From Pelobacter sp. UBA6812 (lineage in GTDB: Bacteria; Desulfobacterota; Desulfuromonadia; Desulfuromonadales; Syntrophotaleaceae), in the NCBI GenBank assembly GCA_002452265.1, contig DKEW01000042.1:400-53906 (forward strand): DNA of 53,507 nucleotides, read 5' to 3'. Positions 15,922-25,126 of this stretch are shown here, piece by piece. A model generated the notes under the pieces. That model was not told where the DNA came from and made no database searches. It saw only the letters and a list, made by a program, of their open reading frames with translations. The translations under genes and the position numbers were made by a program. Each line of letters opens with the position of its first letter. Positions within the stretch are counted from its first letter, which is position 1.

Positions 15922-18204
15922 ATGAGCGGCGAGCCTCTATACAACAGCAAAATATTCAACATTTACCTCAAACTTCTCCGCCAGAAGTATGATCACATTA
16001 AGCCTGACGTTTTATTAAAAAGATCAAACGTGCATCCCCATGAAGTAGCTGACCCTCACTTTTGGTTTACTCAGCAGAAATTTGATTCGTTTTACAAAAA
16101 TATCATTCAGGAAACCGGCGACCCCCAAATTGCGCGGGAGGCAGGGCGCTTCGCCGCCGCTTCGGAAGCCAACGGGCTTGTTCGCCAGCACATTTTAGGT
16201 TTTGCATCCCCCACCAATGCGTTTAAAAACCTCGAACAAACTTTAGCTAACCTTACGCATTCCTGTGCTTTTGAATGCAGACAACTCGGTCCCAGCCAGG
16301 TAGAAATAAAAGTCAAAACCCTCTCCGGCATCGCGGAAAATTCGGGCCAATGTTCATTTCGTAAAGGTCTATTCGAAGCGATCGTAACCATCTTCGACCT
16401 GGAAATGCCACACATTGACCACCCTGAATGCATAAATCGTCAAGATGATTACTGCCTCTATCTGGTCAAATGGAAGCCCTCCTTCTGTCAAACCTTTCAA
16501 AAAGTCCGTAAGTTCTCGGGTCTAGCTGCCCTGACTGCGCCAGCGATCACCTGTTTTTTTGATCCACAGCTTGCCCTACAAGCTACACTTCCTGTTTCAG
16601 CCGGCTTTTTTTTCGGTTTATCGATGATTACCGACCATCTCCAAAAACGGCATCTATCCAAGAGCCTTTTGCACATGCGCAACTCATCCGAAGAGATGGT
16701 GGGGCAAATAAGCAGAAACTACAACAATGCCTTACTTACCAACGAAATCTCGCAGGCCATCAGCAGCAAAACGACTATCGAAGAGATCCTTCAGAGTGTC
16801 TCGCAAACATTTGAAAAACGCCTCGACTTTGACAGAGGATTGATCCTGCTTGCGGATACGGACAAGACCCGACTGAACTTTCGTGTCGGTTTTGGGCTTC
16901 CGCCCCGGGTAAAACTACTGTTAAAAAACACCCTGTTCCCCCTCAGCACACGCCCAACGGAAGATATCTTCACCATTGTTTTTCGGGAAATGAGACCTTT
17001 TCTCATCAACGATATTGATGAACCACAGATAGACCTACCTGACTACAGTCTTAATTTCTTACGAAAAACCGGTTGCCGTGCCGTAATTTGTTGTCCGATC
17101 CTGTGTGACGGTAAGGCGCTTGGTGTATTGACCGTTGATCATACCCATACACACCGTCCCCTGACCCAGAGTGACCTGAATTTACTCAGCGGCCTTGCCA
17201 GCGTTATCGGAGTCAGCATCCGTAACGCACAGTTACTGGCATCGCGTAAGCGTCAGTTCAATTCCACCTTGCATGTCCTGGCCGCCACCATCGATGCAAG
17301 GGATCCCTTAACAGCCGGCCATTCTGAAAAAGTTACGGAATATTCTCTTGGTATCTGCAGGGAGTTGGGGCTGTCCGAAGATTATTGCGAAATGGTCCGA
17401 GTCGCTGCTCTTTTGCACGACTATGGAAAGATTGCCGTACCCGATGCTATCCTTAAAAAAGCCGGCAGGCTGACGGTTGAAGAATACGACATTGTAAAAA
17501 CCCACGCTCAACGAACTCATAGCATCCTGAAACAGATCAACTTTGAAGGTATTTACAAACGCGTTCCGGTAGTCGCCGGCGCACATCATGAAAAAGTTGA
17601 CGGCAGCGGCTACCCCAAAGGGCTGACAGACGCAGAAATCCCCATTGGTTCAAAAATAATTGCGGTTGCGGATTTTTTTGAAGCGATCACGGCACAGCGT
17701 CACTACCGTGAGCCAATGCCCCTGAATATCGCTTACAAGGTATTGAAACAGGAAGCTTTTTCCCACTTTGATGGAAAAATCGTAAAAGCTTTTTTAAGTT
17801 ATTTCAAAAAGGCATATCCTGAAGATTATGAACGCATGCTTCGCCAGGCCCCGGCGGTTAAACGTGAAATTGTGCGCGTCCCTTGCCGCACACCGGTCGT
17901 TTTTGAAAATAAAGGTCAGTCAATTTTCGGAACGAGTACAGACATAAGTACCGGGGGCATTTTTGTCGCCAGCAATACCGCCATCAGCGAAGGCACCCCG
18001 ATCAAGCTCTCTTTTTTCCTCCCCAACAGCCCCAGCAATATCATAGAAGCGGGAGGACGGGTCGCTTGGGTAAACCACACATCCCTGCCCCGCAAGCTTG
18101 CCTTCCCTTCCGGATTCGGTGTCGAGTTTATTGGACTTCACCGGCAGGCCAGCGATGCAGTAAACAACTTTACACGCAGCTTTCCTGATCGGATCCATGC
18201 CTGA
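15922..18204 (+). CDS. Sensor-2TM-GAF-HD-GYP-PilZ protein (candidate c-di-GMP phosphodiesterase), copy 1
   Basis: This 760-aa protein has a soluble N-terminal domain (about 1-190) ending in HPECINRQDDYCLYLVKW, a Cys-containing signature like that of V4R/XylR_N ligand-binding domains. Two adjacent hydrophobic helices follow (about 200-240), then a GAF domain (about 280-430). The HD-GYP domain (about 445-620) has H499/D500 in HDYGKIAVPDAIL, H555/H556/E557 and the D-G-S-G-Y-P motif at 560-565. The C-terminal PilZ domain has R648-R652 and DISTGG from 674. All visible HD-GYP metal and GYP residues are present, so c-di-GMP hydrolysis is expected, with PilZ possibly sensing the same nucleotide. It is the first gene of a three-gene operon (43 bp to the next). 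A paralogue of the same architecture is the third gene. The N-terminal ligand is unknown. Confidence 0.9.
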   Translation: MSGEPLYNSKIFNIYLKLLRQKYDHIKPDVLLKRSNVHPHEVADPHFWFTQQKFDSFYKNIIQETGDPQIAREAGRFAAASEANGLVRQHILGFASPTNAFKNLEQTLANLTHSCAFECRQLGPSQVEIKVKTLSGIAENSGQCSFRKGLFEAIVTIFDLEMPHIDHPECINRQDDYCLYLVKWKPSFCQTFQKVRKFSGLAALTAPAITCFFDPQLALQATLPVSAGFFFGLSMITDHLQKRHLSKSLLHMRNSSEEMVGQISRNYNNALLTNEISQAISSKTTIEEILQSVSQTFEKRLDFDRGLILLADTDKTRLNFRVGFGLPPRVKLLLKNTLFPLSTRPTEDIFTIVFREMRPFLINDIDEPQIDLPDYSLNFLRKTGCRAVICCPILCDGKALGVLTVDHTHTHRPLTQSDLNLLSGLASVIGVSIRNAQLLASRKRQFNSTLHVLAATIDARDPLTAGHSEKVTEYSLGICRELGLSEDYCEMVRVAALLHDYGKIAVPDAILKKAGRLTVEEYDIVKTHAQRTHSILKQINFEGIYKRVPVVAGAHHEKVDGSGYPKGLTDAEIPIGSKIIAVADFFEAITAQRHYREPMPLNIAYKVLKQEAFSHFDGKIVKAFLSYFKKAYPEDYERMLRQAPAVKREIVRVPCRTPVVFENKGQSIFGTSTDISTGGIFVASNTAISEGTPIKLSFFLPNSPSNIIEAGGRVAWVNHTSLPRKLAFPSGFGVEFIGLHRQASDAVNNFTRSFPDRIHA

Positions 18205-18247
18205 ACATCCTTAGTGATTTACAACAACTGAAACCTGCAGGTGCTAT

Positions 18248-20281
18248 GTGGAAGCCTTGATTAACTGCTCCGAGTTAGCTGACTCCCCCGTCCAATCGGA
18301 GCAGCAAAAACAAATACCCCGAGATATCCTTATCAATCGACTTAATTATTTAAACTTTCAAAACAAACATGTAATTATCAACTTCCGACATAAGGATTTT
18401 GATCGTACGATAGCTCTCAATGCCTCACCTTCACCATGTTCCGACACCCAACTGGATTGTATATGGCAGGCCCCGGATAGCATCCCGCCAAACTTTTCAT
18501 CGTTTGCACTGGAGAATATCATCGTACCCATGGGGCGAGATTCGCTTCTTGTTTCCGCGGCACTCGTTGAATTCAATAGCACGGGAATCAGGGTTGCCTT
18601 GCCGGAATCCTGTACAAAAATCGGACTCCGAAAGTTAGAACGATATCGGTGTCCCGACATTCGTGTATCCCTCATACAAAATAGCGCGCTTTTTCAAGGG
18701 AAGTTGACCGATTTCAATGCATTGTCCTTTTGCGTACAAATTGCGCTTGAACCACCCCAATCCTATCAATGGTTAAATTCAGAACTTCCTGTCAATATAC
18801 TGTTTCAGGACGGCCATCAGACAATCTTTTGCGGAGAATGCAAAATCGTTCGTGAAAGCATTGCCAAACAAAACAGAGAATTCGTTCTCTGCCCGACTAC
18901 GGACAACACCAAACGCTTCAGGGCTAAAAAATCGCGGAGCACCCGACAGGAATTACTACCCCTTCCCAGCATTGTTTTCTCCCATCCTCTTACCAAAAAG
19001 CTCGTCAATCTCAAGGTTGTCAACATCTCCGGATCAGGTTTGTCGGTCGAGGAAGATCGAACCAACCCCGTGTTGCTTCCAGGCATGTTCCTGAAAAACG
19101 TCAAACTCCGCTTTACCAACAACTTCCAATTGACTTTCGACGGACAGATTATTCATCGGACCACATTCGAGGAAGACCACAAAGAAAACTGCCGGTGCGG
19201 AATTGCTTTTCTCGACATGCCTATAAACGAACATGTACAACTTCTGGGTCTGCTACAACACGCCTGCGACCCTAACGCATACATTTGTGATACCGTAGAC
19301 ATGGATGAACTTTGGCATTTCTTTTTTGAATCAGGGTTCATATATCCGCAAAAATACAAGCATCTGCAAGAGAACAAAGAAAGGGCAAAGCAGGTCTATC
19401 AAACCCTTTACACAGAAAACCCCAACATTGCCCGTCATTTCATCTATCGAGACAAAGGTGCAATTCTTGGTCATATTTCAACTCTACGTTTTTATGAAAA
19501 AGCGTGGATGATACACCATCATGCAGCAAAAGGAACGAAAGGCCGCAAGGCCGGCATTGCCGTACTTAACCAAATTGGAAGTTTTATCAACGATTCACAC
19601 AGTATCTATTCCATGCATATGGATTATGTGATTTGTTACTTTCGTCCCGAAAACCGGTTCCCCAAACGTGTCTTTGGCGGAGTGACTGAAGAACTCAACG
19701 ATCCAAAAAGTTGCTCGATTGATACGTTTGCTTATTTCTACCAGGACATGTCTACATCTTGCCCTTGGGACCTGACCGGACCTTGGGAATTAAAGAAAGC
19801 ATCCAAAGAGGACATGCTTGACTTTGCAGCTTTCTATGAAAGTTTGTCTGGGGGATTGCTAATCAATGCATTAGATTTAGAATCAGAGTCTTTGGAGCAG
19901 AGCAATCTTGATCTTGAATATAAGAGAATTGACATTAAAAAAGAGCGTGAAATATTTTCGCTCAAAATGAATGGACAGTTAAAGGCAATTTTGATACTTA
20001 ACATATCAGACCTTGCTATAAACCTTTCGGAACTAACAAACAGTCTGAAAATTTTCGTACTTGACGAAAATACTCCAATTAAAACTCTCAATTGTGCCAT
20101 CACTTTGATTGCGGGGAAAAGTCCTCATACAAATATTCCAAAACTTATTTTTCCTGTTAAATATGCTGATAACAATGAACTACCCTATGAAAAGCTCTAC
20201 TGTCTTTGGATTTTCAAAACAAAACATTCGGACCAAGGTCTACGGCAGATGAGATCCACAACTAGGTTTAATCGGCAATAA
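18248..20281 (+). CDS. PilZ-domain protein with a C-terminal GNAT/acyltransferase-like region
   Basis: This 677-aa protein has a GTG start at 18248 without a strong ribosome site. Residues about 85-215 look like a YcgR-type first beta-domain (RYRCPDIRVSLI, then LTDFNALSF). Residues about 235-340 form a PilZ domain with STRQE upstream and NISGSG from N259, matching (D/N)xSxxG; the RxxxR motif is not clean. From about 355 to the end the chain resembles GNAT or N-acyl-amino-acid-synthase-like folds fused to PilZ, with GAILGHISTLRFYEKAWMIHHHAA and GIAVLNQIG. This part is markedly AT-rich in DNA. It lies between two HD-GYP paralogues with gaps of 43 and 35 bp, so all three are probably translated from one mRNA. 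I infer a c-di-GMP-regulated acyl transfer; substrate unknown. Confidence 0.78.
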   Translation: MEALINCSELADSPVQSEQQKQIPRDILINRLNYLNFQNKHVIINFRHKDFDRTIALNASPSPCSDTQLDCIWQAPDSIPPNFSSFALENIIVPMGRDSLLVSAALVEFNSTGIRVALPESCTKIGLRKLERYRCPDIRVSLIQNSALFQGKLTDFNALSFCVQIALEPPQSYQWLNSELPVNILFQDGHQTIFCGECKIVRESIAKQNREFVLCPTTDNTKRFRAKKSRSTRQELLPLPSIVFSHPLTKKLVNLKVVNISGSGLSVEEDRTNPVLLPGMFLKNVKLRFTNNFQLTFDGQIIHRTTFEEDHKENCRCGIAFLDMPINEHVQLLGLLQHACDPNAYICDTVDMDELWHFFFESGFIYPQKYKHLQENKERAKQVYQTLYTENPNIARHFIYRDKGAILGHISTLRFYEKAWMIHHHAAKGTKGRKAGIAVLNQIGSFINDSHSIYSMHMDYVICYFRPENRFPKRVFGGVTEELNDPKSCSIDTFAYFYQDMSTSCPWDLTGPWELKKASKEDMLDFAAFYESLSGGLLINALDLESESLEQSNLDLEYKRIDIKKEREIFSLKMNGQLKAILILNISDLAINLSELTNSLKIFVLDENTPIKTLNCAITLIAGKSPHTNIPKLIFPVKYADNNELPYEKLYCLWIFKTKHSDQGLRQMRSTTRFNRQ

Positions 20282-20316
20282 CCATAGATGGACTTAATCC
20301 ATTCGAAGAGTTACAC

Positions 20317-22632
20317 ATGAAGCCTGAAGACCTTTCGAAAAAACATCTATACAATAGCCGAATCATCGATCCATATCTGCGCCTTCTTAAAAATCATTAT
20401 CCAAAAATAAATATTCCGCAGCTATTGTCGCATGCCAATATGCAATCATATGAAGTTGCAGATCAGTGGCATTGGTTTACACAGGAACAGGTCAATGCCT
20501 TTTTTGATAAAATTGGCGAACTGACAGATAACAAGAATATTGCCAGAGAAGCGGGACGCTATGCTGCGTCTCCGGAAGCCAATACAGTCATACATCAATA
20601 CGTATTGGGCTTTTTGGGACCTCACAGAGTATACGAATGGATTGGCAAGGCAGCCTCCAATTTTACGCGTTCGGCAAAATACGAGTCGAGGCGGCTTGAT
20701 AAAAATAAGATCGAAATTATCGTCACGCCGTATCCTGGTGTGCAAGAACGCGAATTCCAATGCCAAAATCGCATCGGTTTTTTTGAGGCAATTTCTTACC
20801 TGTTTCGCCATAAATTTCCGGAGATTGAGCACACTGAATGTATCTTTCGCGGGGGACAGTGCTGTCGTTACGTCATTTCCTGGAATCCGGAAGAATTCGT
20901 ATTATTAAAAATATTCAGAAGCGCCTCCCTTTTACTAAGCGGCACTTTCTTTCTGGCACAGTTCTTTTCAAAAACGTTTGAAAATTTCCACGTCCTTGCC
21001 AACGGCGGCCTTCTTGCTTTTTTTATTTCCTGGATCGTTTTAGAAAAAAAGGAAAAGAAAACCGCCTGGAACAGCATGGAATCACTAAGGCTTTCATCCG
21101 GAACACTTCTTGATCAAATTGAAAACAACTACAATAATGCTTTGCTAACGAATGCTATTTCTCAAAGCATCAGCAAAGAGATCACTATAAACGATATTCT
21201 TCAAAGTCTTATTGATAACTTTCAAAAGAGCCTCGATTTTGACAGGGGTTTCGTTTTATTGGCCAATCCAGAAAAAACCCACCTGTCTTTTAAGGGAGGG
21301 TTTGGTTATTCAAAAAAGATGGAAGGCCTGCTGAAAAACACCCTTTTTCATTTGGACAACCCTGAATCAAAAGGCGCGTTTGTTGTTTCTTTCAGGGAGA
21401 AAAGATCAATCCTGGTCAACAATATCAATGATATACAAGAAGACCTTTCGCCTCGAAGCCTTGAATTCGCAAAGAAAATGGGAGTTAAATCCTTTCTTTG
21501 CTGCCCCATTGTCTACGACTATGAAGCCATTGGTATTCTGGCTGTAGACAACGTCACCACCAAACGCCCCCTGCTTAAAAGCGACCTTACTCTTCTATGT
21601 GGCATTGCCCCCATCATCGGCATCAGCATTCGAAATGCCCAATTGCTTCAAAGTCGCAAACAACAGTTCAATTCAACACTGCATGCGCTTGCAGCAACCA
21701 TTGATGCTCGCGATCCTCTGACAGCCGGCCACTCTGAAAGGGTCACCCAATTCACATTGGGTATTTGCCAGGAGTTGGCTCTCCCTAACGATGAGTGTGA
21801 AAAAATTCGCGTCGCCTCTCTGCTGCATGATTACGGCAAGATCGCGGTTCCCGACGCTATCCTGAAAAAACCGGGACGTCTGTCGGCCACGGAATACGCC
21901 ATGGTTAAGACCCATGCGGAACAGACCAGAACGATATTAGAGGGCATCCACTTTGAGGGGATTTACAAGGAGGTACCCGCTATCGCTGGCGCGCACCATG
22001 AAAAAATTGATGGCAGTGGTTATCCCAAGGGGCTGACCGCCCAGGACATCCCCTTGGGAGCCAAAATTATTGCCGTCGCTGACTTCTTTGAGGCCATCAC
22101 CTCAAAACGCCATTACCGCGAGCCCATGCCCATCGAGGTTGCGATCAAGGAACTTCGCAAAGAACAGGGAAAACATCTGGACACAGATATAGTGGATGCT
22201 TTTTTGAAATATTTTGAACGGGACCATGCCTGCGATTTGGACGTCATGGAACAATCAGAAGTTCACTCCTCGCGTGCAAGTGTCCGGATTCCATGTTCCA
22301 CGCAGGTGACCATCGATTATCAAGGGCAACGCTGGCAGGCGACTTCGGCCGACATCAGCGTTCGGGGCATATTTGCCGCGTCGGATCTTTCCATCCGCGA
22401 GGGAAACACGTTAAAACTTCTGTTCAACTTGCCCGATGATTGCGCCACACCCATAGAGGTCTGCGGTCGGGTCGTATGGGTCAACCATCAGTGTCTTCCC
22501 AAAAAAGCCTTATTCCCAGCCGGTTTCGGCATAGCCTTTACGAATCTTGATCAAAAGCATCTCAGGGCTTTAGCCCAATTTATAAGCTCCTATGTGCGCT
22601 GCGCTTCAACAGAGGCTGGCCTGACCTGCTGA
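20317..22632 (+). CDS. Sensor-2TM-GAF-HD-GYP-PilZ protein (candidate c-di-GMP phosphodiesterase), copy 2
   Basis: This 771-aa paralogue of the gene at 15922 is collinear over its whole length. The N-terminal domain ends in HTECIFRGGQCCRYVISW, with one more Cys than copy 1. Two hydrophobic helices lie near 205-245 and a GAF domain near 285-435. The HD-GYP domain has H504/D505 in LLHDYGKIAVPDAIL, H560/H561/E562 and DGSGYP. The PilZ domain has R653-R657 and DISVRG from 679. HD-GYP regions are very similar between copies; the N-terminal sensor and first helices diverge more, suggesting the same output with different inputs. ATG 20317 is 35 bp after the previous gene. Downstream it converges with a methyltransferase gene across 60 bp. 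Confidence 0.9.
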   Translation: MKPEDLSKKHLYNSRIIDPYLRLLKNHYPKINIPQLLSHANMQSYEVADQWHWFTQEQVNAFFDKIGELTDNKNIAREAGRYAASPEANTVIHQYVLGFLGPHRVYEWIGKAASNFTRSAKYESRRLDKNKIEIIVTPYPGVQEREFQCQNRIGFFEAISYLFRHKFPEIEHTECIFRGGQCCRYVISWNPEEFVLLKIFRSASLLLSGTFFLAQFFSKTFENFHVLANGGLLAFFISWIVLEKKEKKTAWNSMESLRLSSGTLLDQIENNYNNALLTNAISQSISKEITINDILQSLIDNFQKSLDFDRGFVLLANPEKTHLSFKGGFGYSKKMEGLLKNTLFHLDNPESKGAFVVSFREKRSILVNNINDIQEDLSPRSLEFAKKMGVKSFLCCPIVYDYEAIGILAVDNVTTKRPLLKSDLTLLCGIAPIIGISIRNAQLLQSRKQQFNSTLHALAATIDARDPLTAGHSERVTQFTLGICQELALPNDECEKIRVASLLHDYGKIAVPDAILKKPGRLSATEYAMVKTHAEQTRTILEGIHFEGIYKEVPAIAGAHHEKIDGSGYPKGLTAQDIPLGAKIIAVADFFEAITSKRHYREPMPIEVAIKELRKEQGKHLDTDIVDAFLKYFERDHACDLDVMEQSEVHSSRASVRIPCSTQVTIDYQGQRWQATSADISVRGIFAASDLSIREGNTLKLLFNLPDDCATPIEVCGRVVWVNHQCLPKKALFPAGFGIAFTNLDQKHLRALAQFISSYVRCASTEAGLTC

Positions 22633-22692
22633 GTTTATCCAGCGGAAACACCCTCCCTCATAAGGCATGCCCCATGGGGGAAGGACTCTGGA

Positions 22693-23505
22693 TCAACATC
22701 GTGGCTTGATACCGCGGCAAGCAATTAACGGAGTGTAGGTAAAACGCCGGGGATCTTCAAAAAACTGTTTAAACTCTTCACGAAACTCCTGATAACCACC
22801 CGCATATTCCAAAAACCCATAACCACTGTTCTGAACAGCGACATCCACTTTGCTCAGCCAGTTATAAGCGTCCACGTCATTAAGCTTGCCGGCTATAAGG
22901 TGATGCGCGGCAAGCTGCACATCGATCTCTGTACAGCCAAGATCATAAAGGAAACTATAGAGTTTTCGTCCCATAAAGGGATCAAAATTGGCGTTGGCTT
23001 CCAGCAGGTCCATGATTTCTGCCAGCGCCTTTTCAAGCCGCGGGGGCATACCGTAGTGATTAAGGCAGTTATGGTCCAGGTCGATCAGGCACAGGATTCC
23101 TCCGGGCTTTAGCAGTTGCATCAGGTTTTCCACGATCTTCGCAGCATCGCGTCGATGATATTCCAGGACAAAACGCACCCAGATAAAATCGAACTGTCCC
23201 AAATCGGTCATGGACGTGTAAAAATCTCGACAGGTGAAATTGAGTCCCTCTGCTTTATAAGTATTGCGTGCATGGTCAATCCGCTCGGTCGAAGCGTCAA
23301 TCCCCAGAACCTCTCCTCCGTCTTGCACAAGCTGATGCAGAAAAAAACTGGTCTTGCCGCTACCGCAACCCACATCAGCGACCCGCATTCCAGATCGAAT
23401 CCCTGCCCATTTGGCTTGTTGGTTCAGGCGTGCCTGGTCCGTTTTAAGATCGAGACGTTTTGCTTCCTGGTCATTTTCCATCAGATAAGAAGAGCCAATT
23501 TTCAT
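22693..23505 (-). CDS. Class I SAM-dependent methyltransferase
   Basis: This 270-aa protein has motif I VADVGCGSGKTSFF (residues 42-55), the acidic ribose-binding residue in EVLGIDAS, FDFIWVRFVLEYHRR as the motif IV region, and LLKPGGILCLIDLD as post-II/III. The C-terminal 100 residues (YSFLYDLGCTEIDVQL... AYNWLSKVDVAV) form a cap of the kind seen in small-molecule methyltransferases. The substrate cannot be told. ATG 23505 follows GGAG by 5 nt (GGAGATATAATG). It diverges from the FadL-type gene with a 165-bp promoter region and converges on the c-di-GMP operon. No functional link to either is evident. Confidence 0.86.
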   Translation of the reverse strand: MKIGSSYLMENDQEAKRLDLKTDQARLNQQAKWAGIRSGMRVADVGCGSGKTSFFLHQLVQDGGEVLGIDASTERIDHARNTYKAEGLNFTCRDFYTSMTDLGQFDFIWVRFVLEYHRRDAAKIVENLMQLLKPGGILCLIDLDHNCLNHYGMPPRLEKALAEIMDLLEANANFDPFMGRKLYSFLYDLGCTEIDVQLAAHHLIAGKLNDVDAYNWLSKVDVAVQNSGYGFLEYAGGYQEFREEFKQFFEDPRRFTYTPLIACRGIKPRC

Positions 23506-23670
23506 TATATCTCCATCAAAAAAAGCAAAATCGTTTCATCTAAGTAAAAAATAATCTACAGAGGACGATGGTCATGGTCATAGTTTCTTGACTTTGGAGA
23601 TTGCCATACTTCAATCTTAAGATCATCTCCTATTCTATATTATTGTTTATTTTTAACGATGGCGGCAACT

Positions 23671-24906
23671 ATGAATATCCTTTTTAAGAGATCTCTCCAC
23701 GTTCTGATCCTTGCGACATTTCTTGTAATGGGCACCATACAACCCATCTTTGCCGCCGGTTTCGGTATCTTTACCCAAGGTGCGGACGCGCTTGGCCAGG
23801 CCAATGCGGTTACCGCTCATGCCGATGGGCCCTCAGCGGTCTTTTTCAATCCGGCCCTGCTTACTGAACTACCAGGCACACAGATTGAAATCGGCACCAC
23901 CGCCGTATTGCCCTCTCGTGATTTCACGAGTACCTCCGGAGAAACATGGGACAACGCCGATACGGCGTATTTTCCAAGCACCTTTTACCTTACCCATCAA
24001 TTCGATACTCGCTTCAGTGCCGGACTGGCAGTCTACAATCCTTTTGGTTTGGGAACCATCTGGGATAACGACTGGGAAGGGCGTTTTATCGCCACAAAGT
24101 CCCGCATTACCACTTTTAATATCAATCCAACCCTCGCCTATCGGGTTACGCCACGCATTTCCATTGGGGCAGGACTGGACATCCTTCTTCTGGATGCCAA
24201 GCTCAAAAACAAAATTGACGCGGGTCCCTTTGGGGAAATCGGTCAGGAGTTTGCCGGCGACGGTGAAGGGGTAGGATTCAACGTTGGCCTGCTGGTCAAG
24301 CTGAGCGACGCCTTGTCCTTCGGCGCGGGTTATCGCAGCGAAATCAAGGTGGATATCGACGGAAATGCCAAGTTCGATATCCCTGCCACCGCTGCGCCTC
24401 TGGCTTCTCTTTTCCCAAACACTGGCGGACAGACATCCATCACCCTGCCCCAGCAGGTTACAGCCGGTCTGGCCTACTGTATTTCTCCCGTATGGGTGGT
24501 CGAGGCGGGGCTGCGCTGGGAGGGCTGGTCATCGTTCGAGCAGCTCAAAATCACACTGGATAATGGGGGCTCAGATGTGGCACCTCGCAATTGGCACGAC
24601 ACCTGGGCATACAATGTCGGCACCAAATACCACGTCAACAAGAGACTGGCGGTGATGGCTGGCTATCTCTACGGGCAGAATCCCATCCCCGATAGCACTT
24701 TCGAACCGGCAATCCCCGATTCCGATACCCACCTCTTCACAGCCGGTGCCGAACTGTCCATTGACAACATCAAACTGGCTCTGGCTTACGGCTTTCAATT
24801 ACAGGAAGATCGCGACAAAACAACCAACCTGTCCGGCAGCAACGCCAACGGAAAATACGAAAACTACCTGCACCTGATCGGTATCAGCCTGACCTGCGTG
24901 TTTTAG
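23671..24906 (+). CDS. FadL/OmpP1/TodX-family outer-membrane transporter
   Basis: This 411-aa beta-barrel begins with a signal peptide MNILFKRSLHVLILATFLVM ending at IFA-AGF. I chose ATG 23671 because the ATG 12 bases earlier lacks a ribosome site and the later one gives a normal signal peptide n-region. Family features are GFGIFTQGADALGQANA directly after cleavage, SAVFFNPALLTELPG, alternating aromatic strands, WDNDWEGRFIATKSRI, and a C-terminal Phe (ISLTCVF), the usual barrel-assembly signal. Members move hydrophobic compounds such as long-chain fatty acids or aromatics across the outer membrane; the substrate here is unknown. It is monocistronic and ends in a strong terminator. Confidence 0.92.
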   Translation: MNILFKRSLHVLILATFLVMGTIQPIFAAGFGIFTQGADALGQANAVTAHADGPSAVFFNPALLTELPGTQIEIGTTAVLPSRDFTSTSGETWDNADTAYFPSTFYLTHQFDTRFSAGLAVYNPFGLGTIWDNDWEGRFIATKSRITTFNINPTLAYRVTPRISIGAGLDILLLDAKLKNKIDAGPFGEIGQEFAGDGEGVGFNVGLLVKLSDALSFGAGYRSEIKVDIDGNAKFDIPATAAPLASLFPNTGGQTSITLPQQVTAGLAYCISPVWVVEAGLRWEGWSSFEQLKITLDNGGSDVAPRNWHDTWAYNVGTKYHVNKRLAVMAGYLYGQNPIPDSTFEPAIPDSDTHLFTAGAELSIDNIKLALAYGFQLQEDRDKTTNLSGSNANGKYENYLHLIGISLTCVF

Positions 24907-24934
24907 AATCTAAAGGTCTGCCCCTTTTAAAAAA

Positions 24935-24968
24935 GCCCGGGACAGGTTGATACCTGCTCCGGGCTTTT
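24935..24968. terminator. Bidirectional terminator after the FadL-type gene
   Basis: A 13-bp stem with one mismatch and one G-U pair (24935-24947 / 24952-24964) is flanked by TTTT downstream and AAAAAA upstream. It can stop transcription from the FadL-type gene (+) and also from the minus strand, where bcp ends 160 bp away. Confidence 0.88.
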
Positions 24969-24989
24969 CCTGAACCGCAATCATAAAAT

Positions 24990-25100
24990 CTCAAAGCGAA
25001 GATATTTCGCCGCCGAGAACGCAAAGAGCACGGAGGAAACCAATATTTTCAAAAGTTACTCCTGCGGTCTCGACGTTCTCCGCGGTAAATTCAATTGTCT
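24990..25100. repeat. Candidate dispersed intergenic repeat
   Basis: Between the terminator and bcp lies a stretch with CGCCGAGAACGCAAAGAGC and, about 50 nt on, the roughly inverted GACGTTCTCCGCGG. From memory, related sequences with the core CGCAGAGAACGC recur between genes in many proteobacteria. It carries no open frame. Confidence 0.35.
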
Positions 25101-25126
25101 GTAAGCCGTCACAGATTCAGGGCCTG

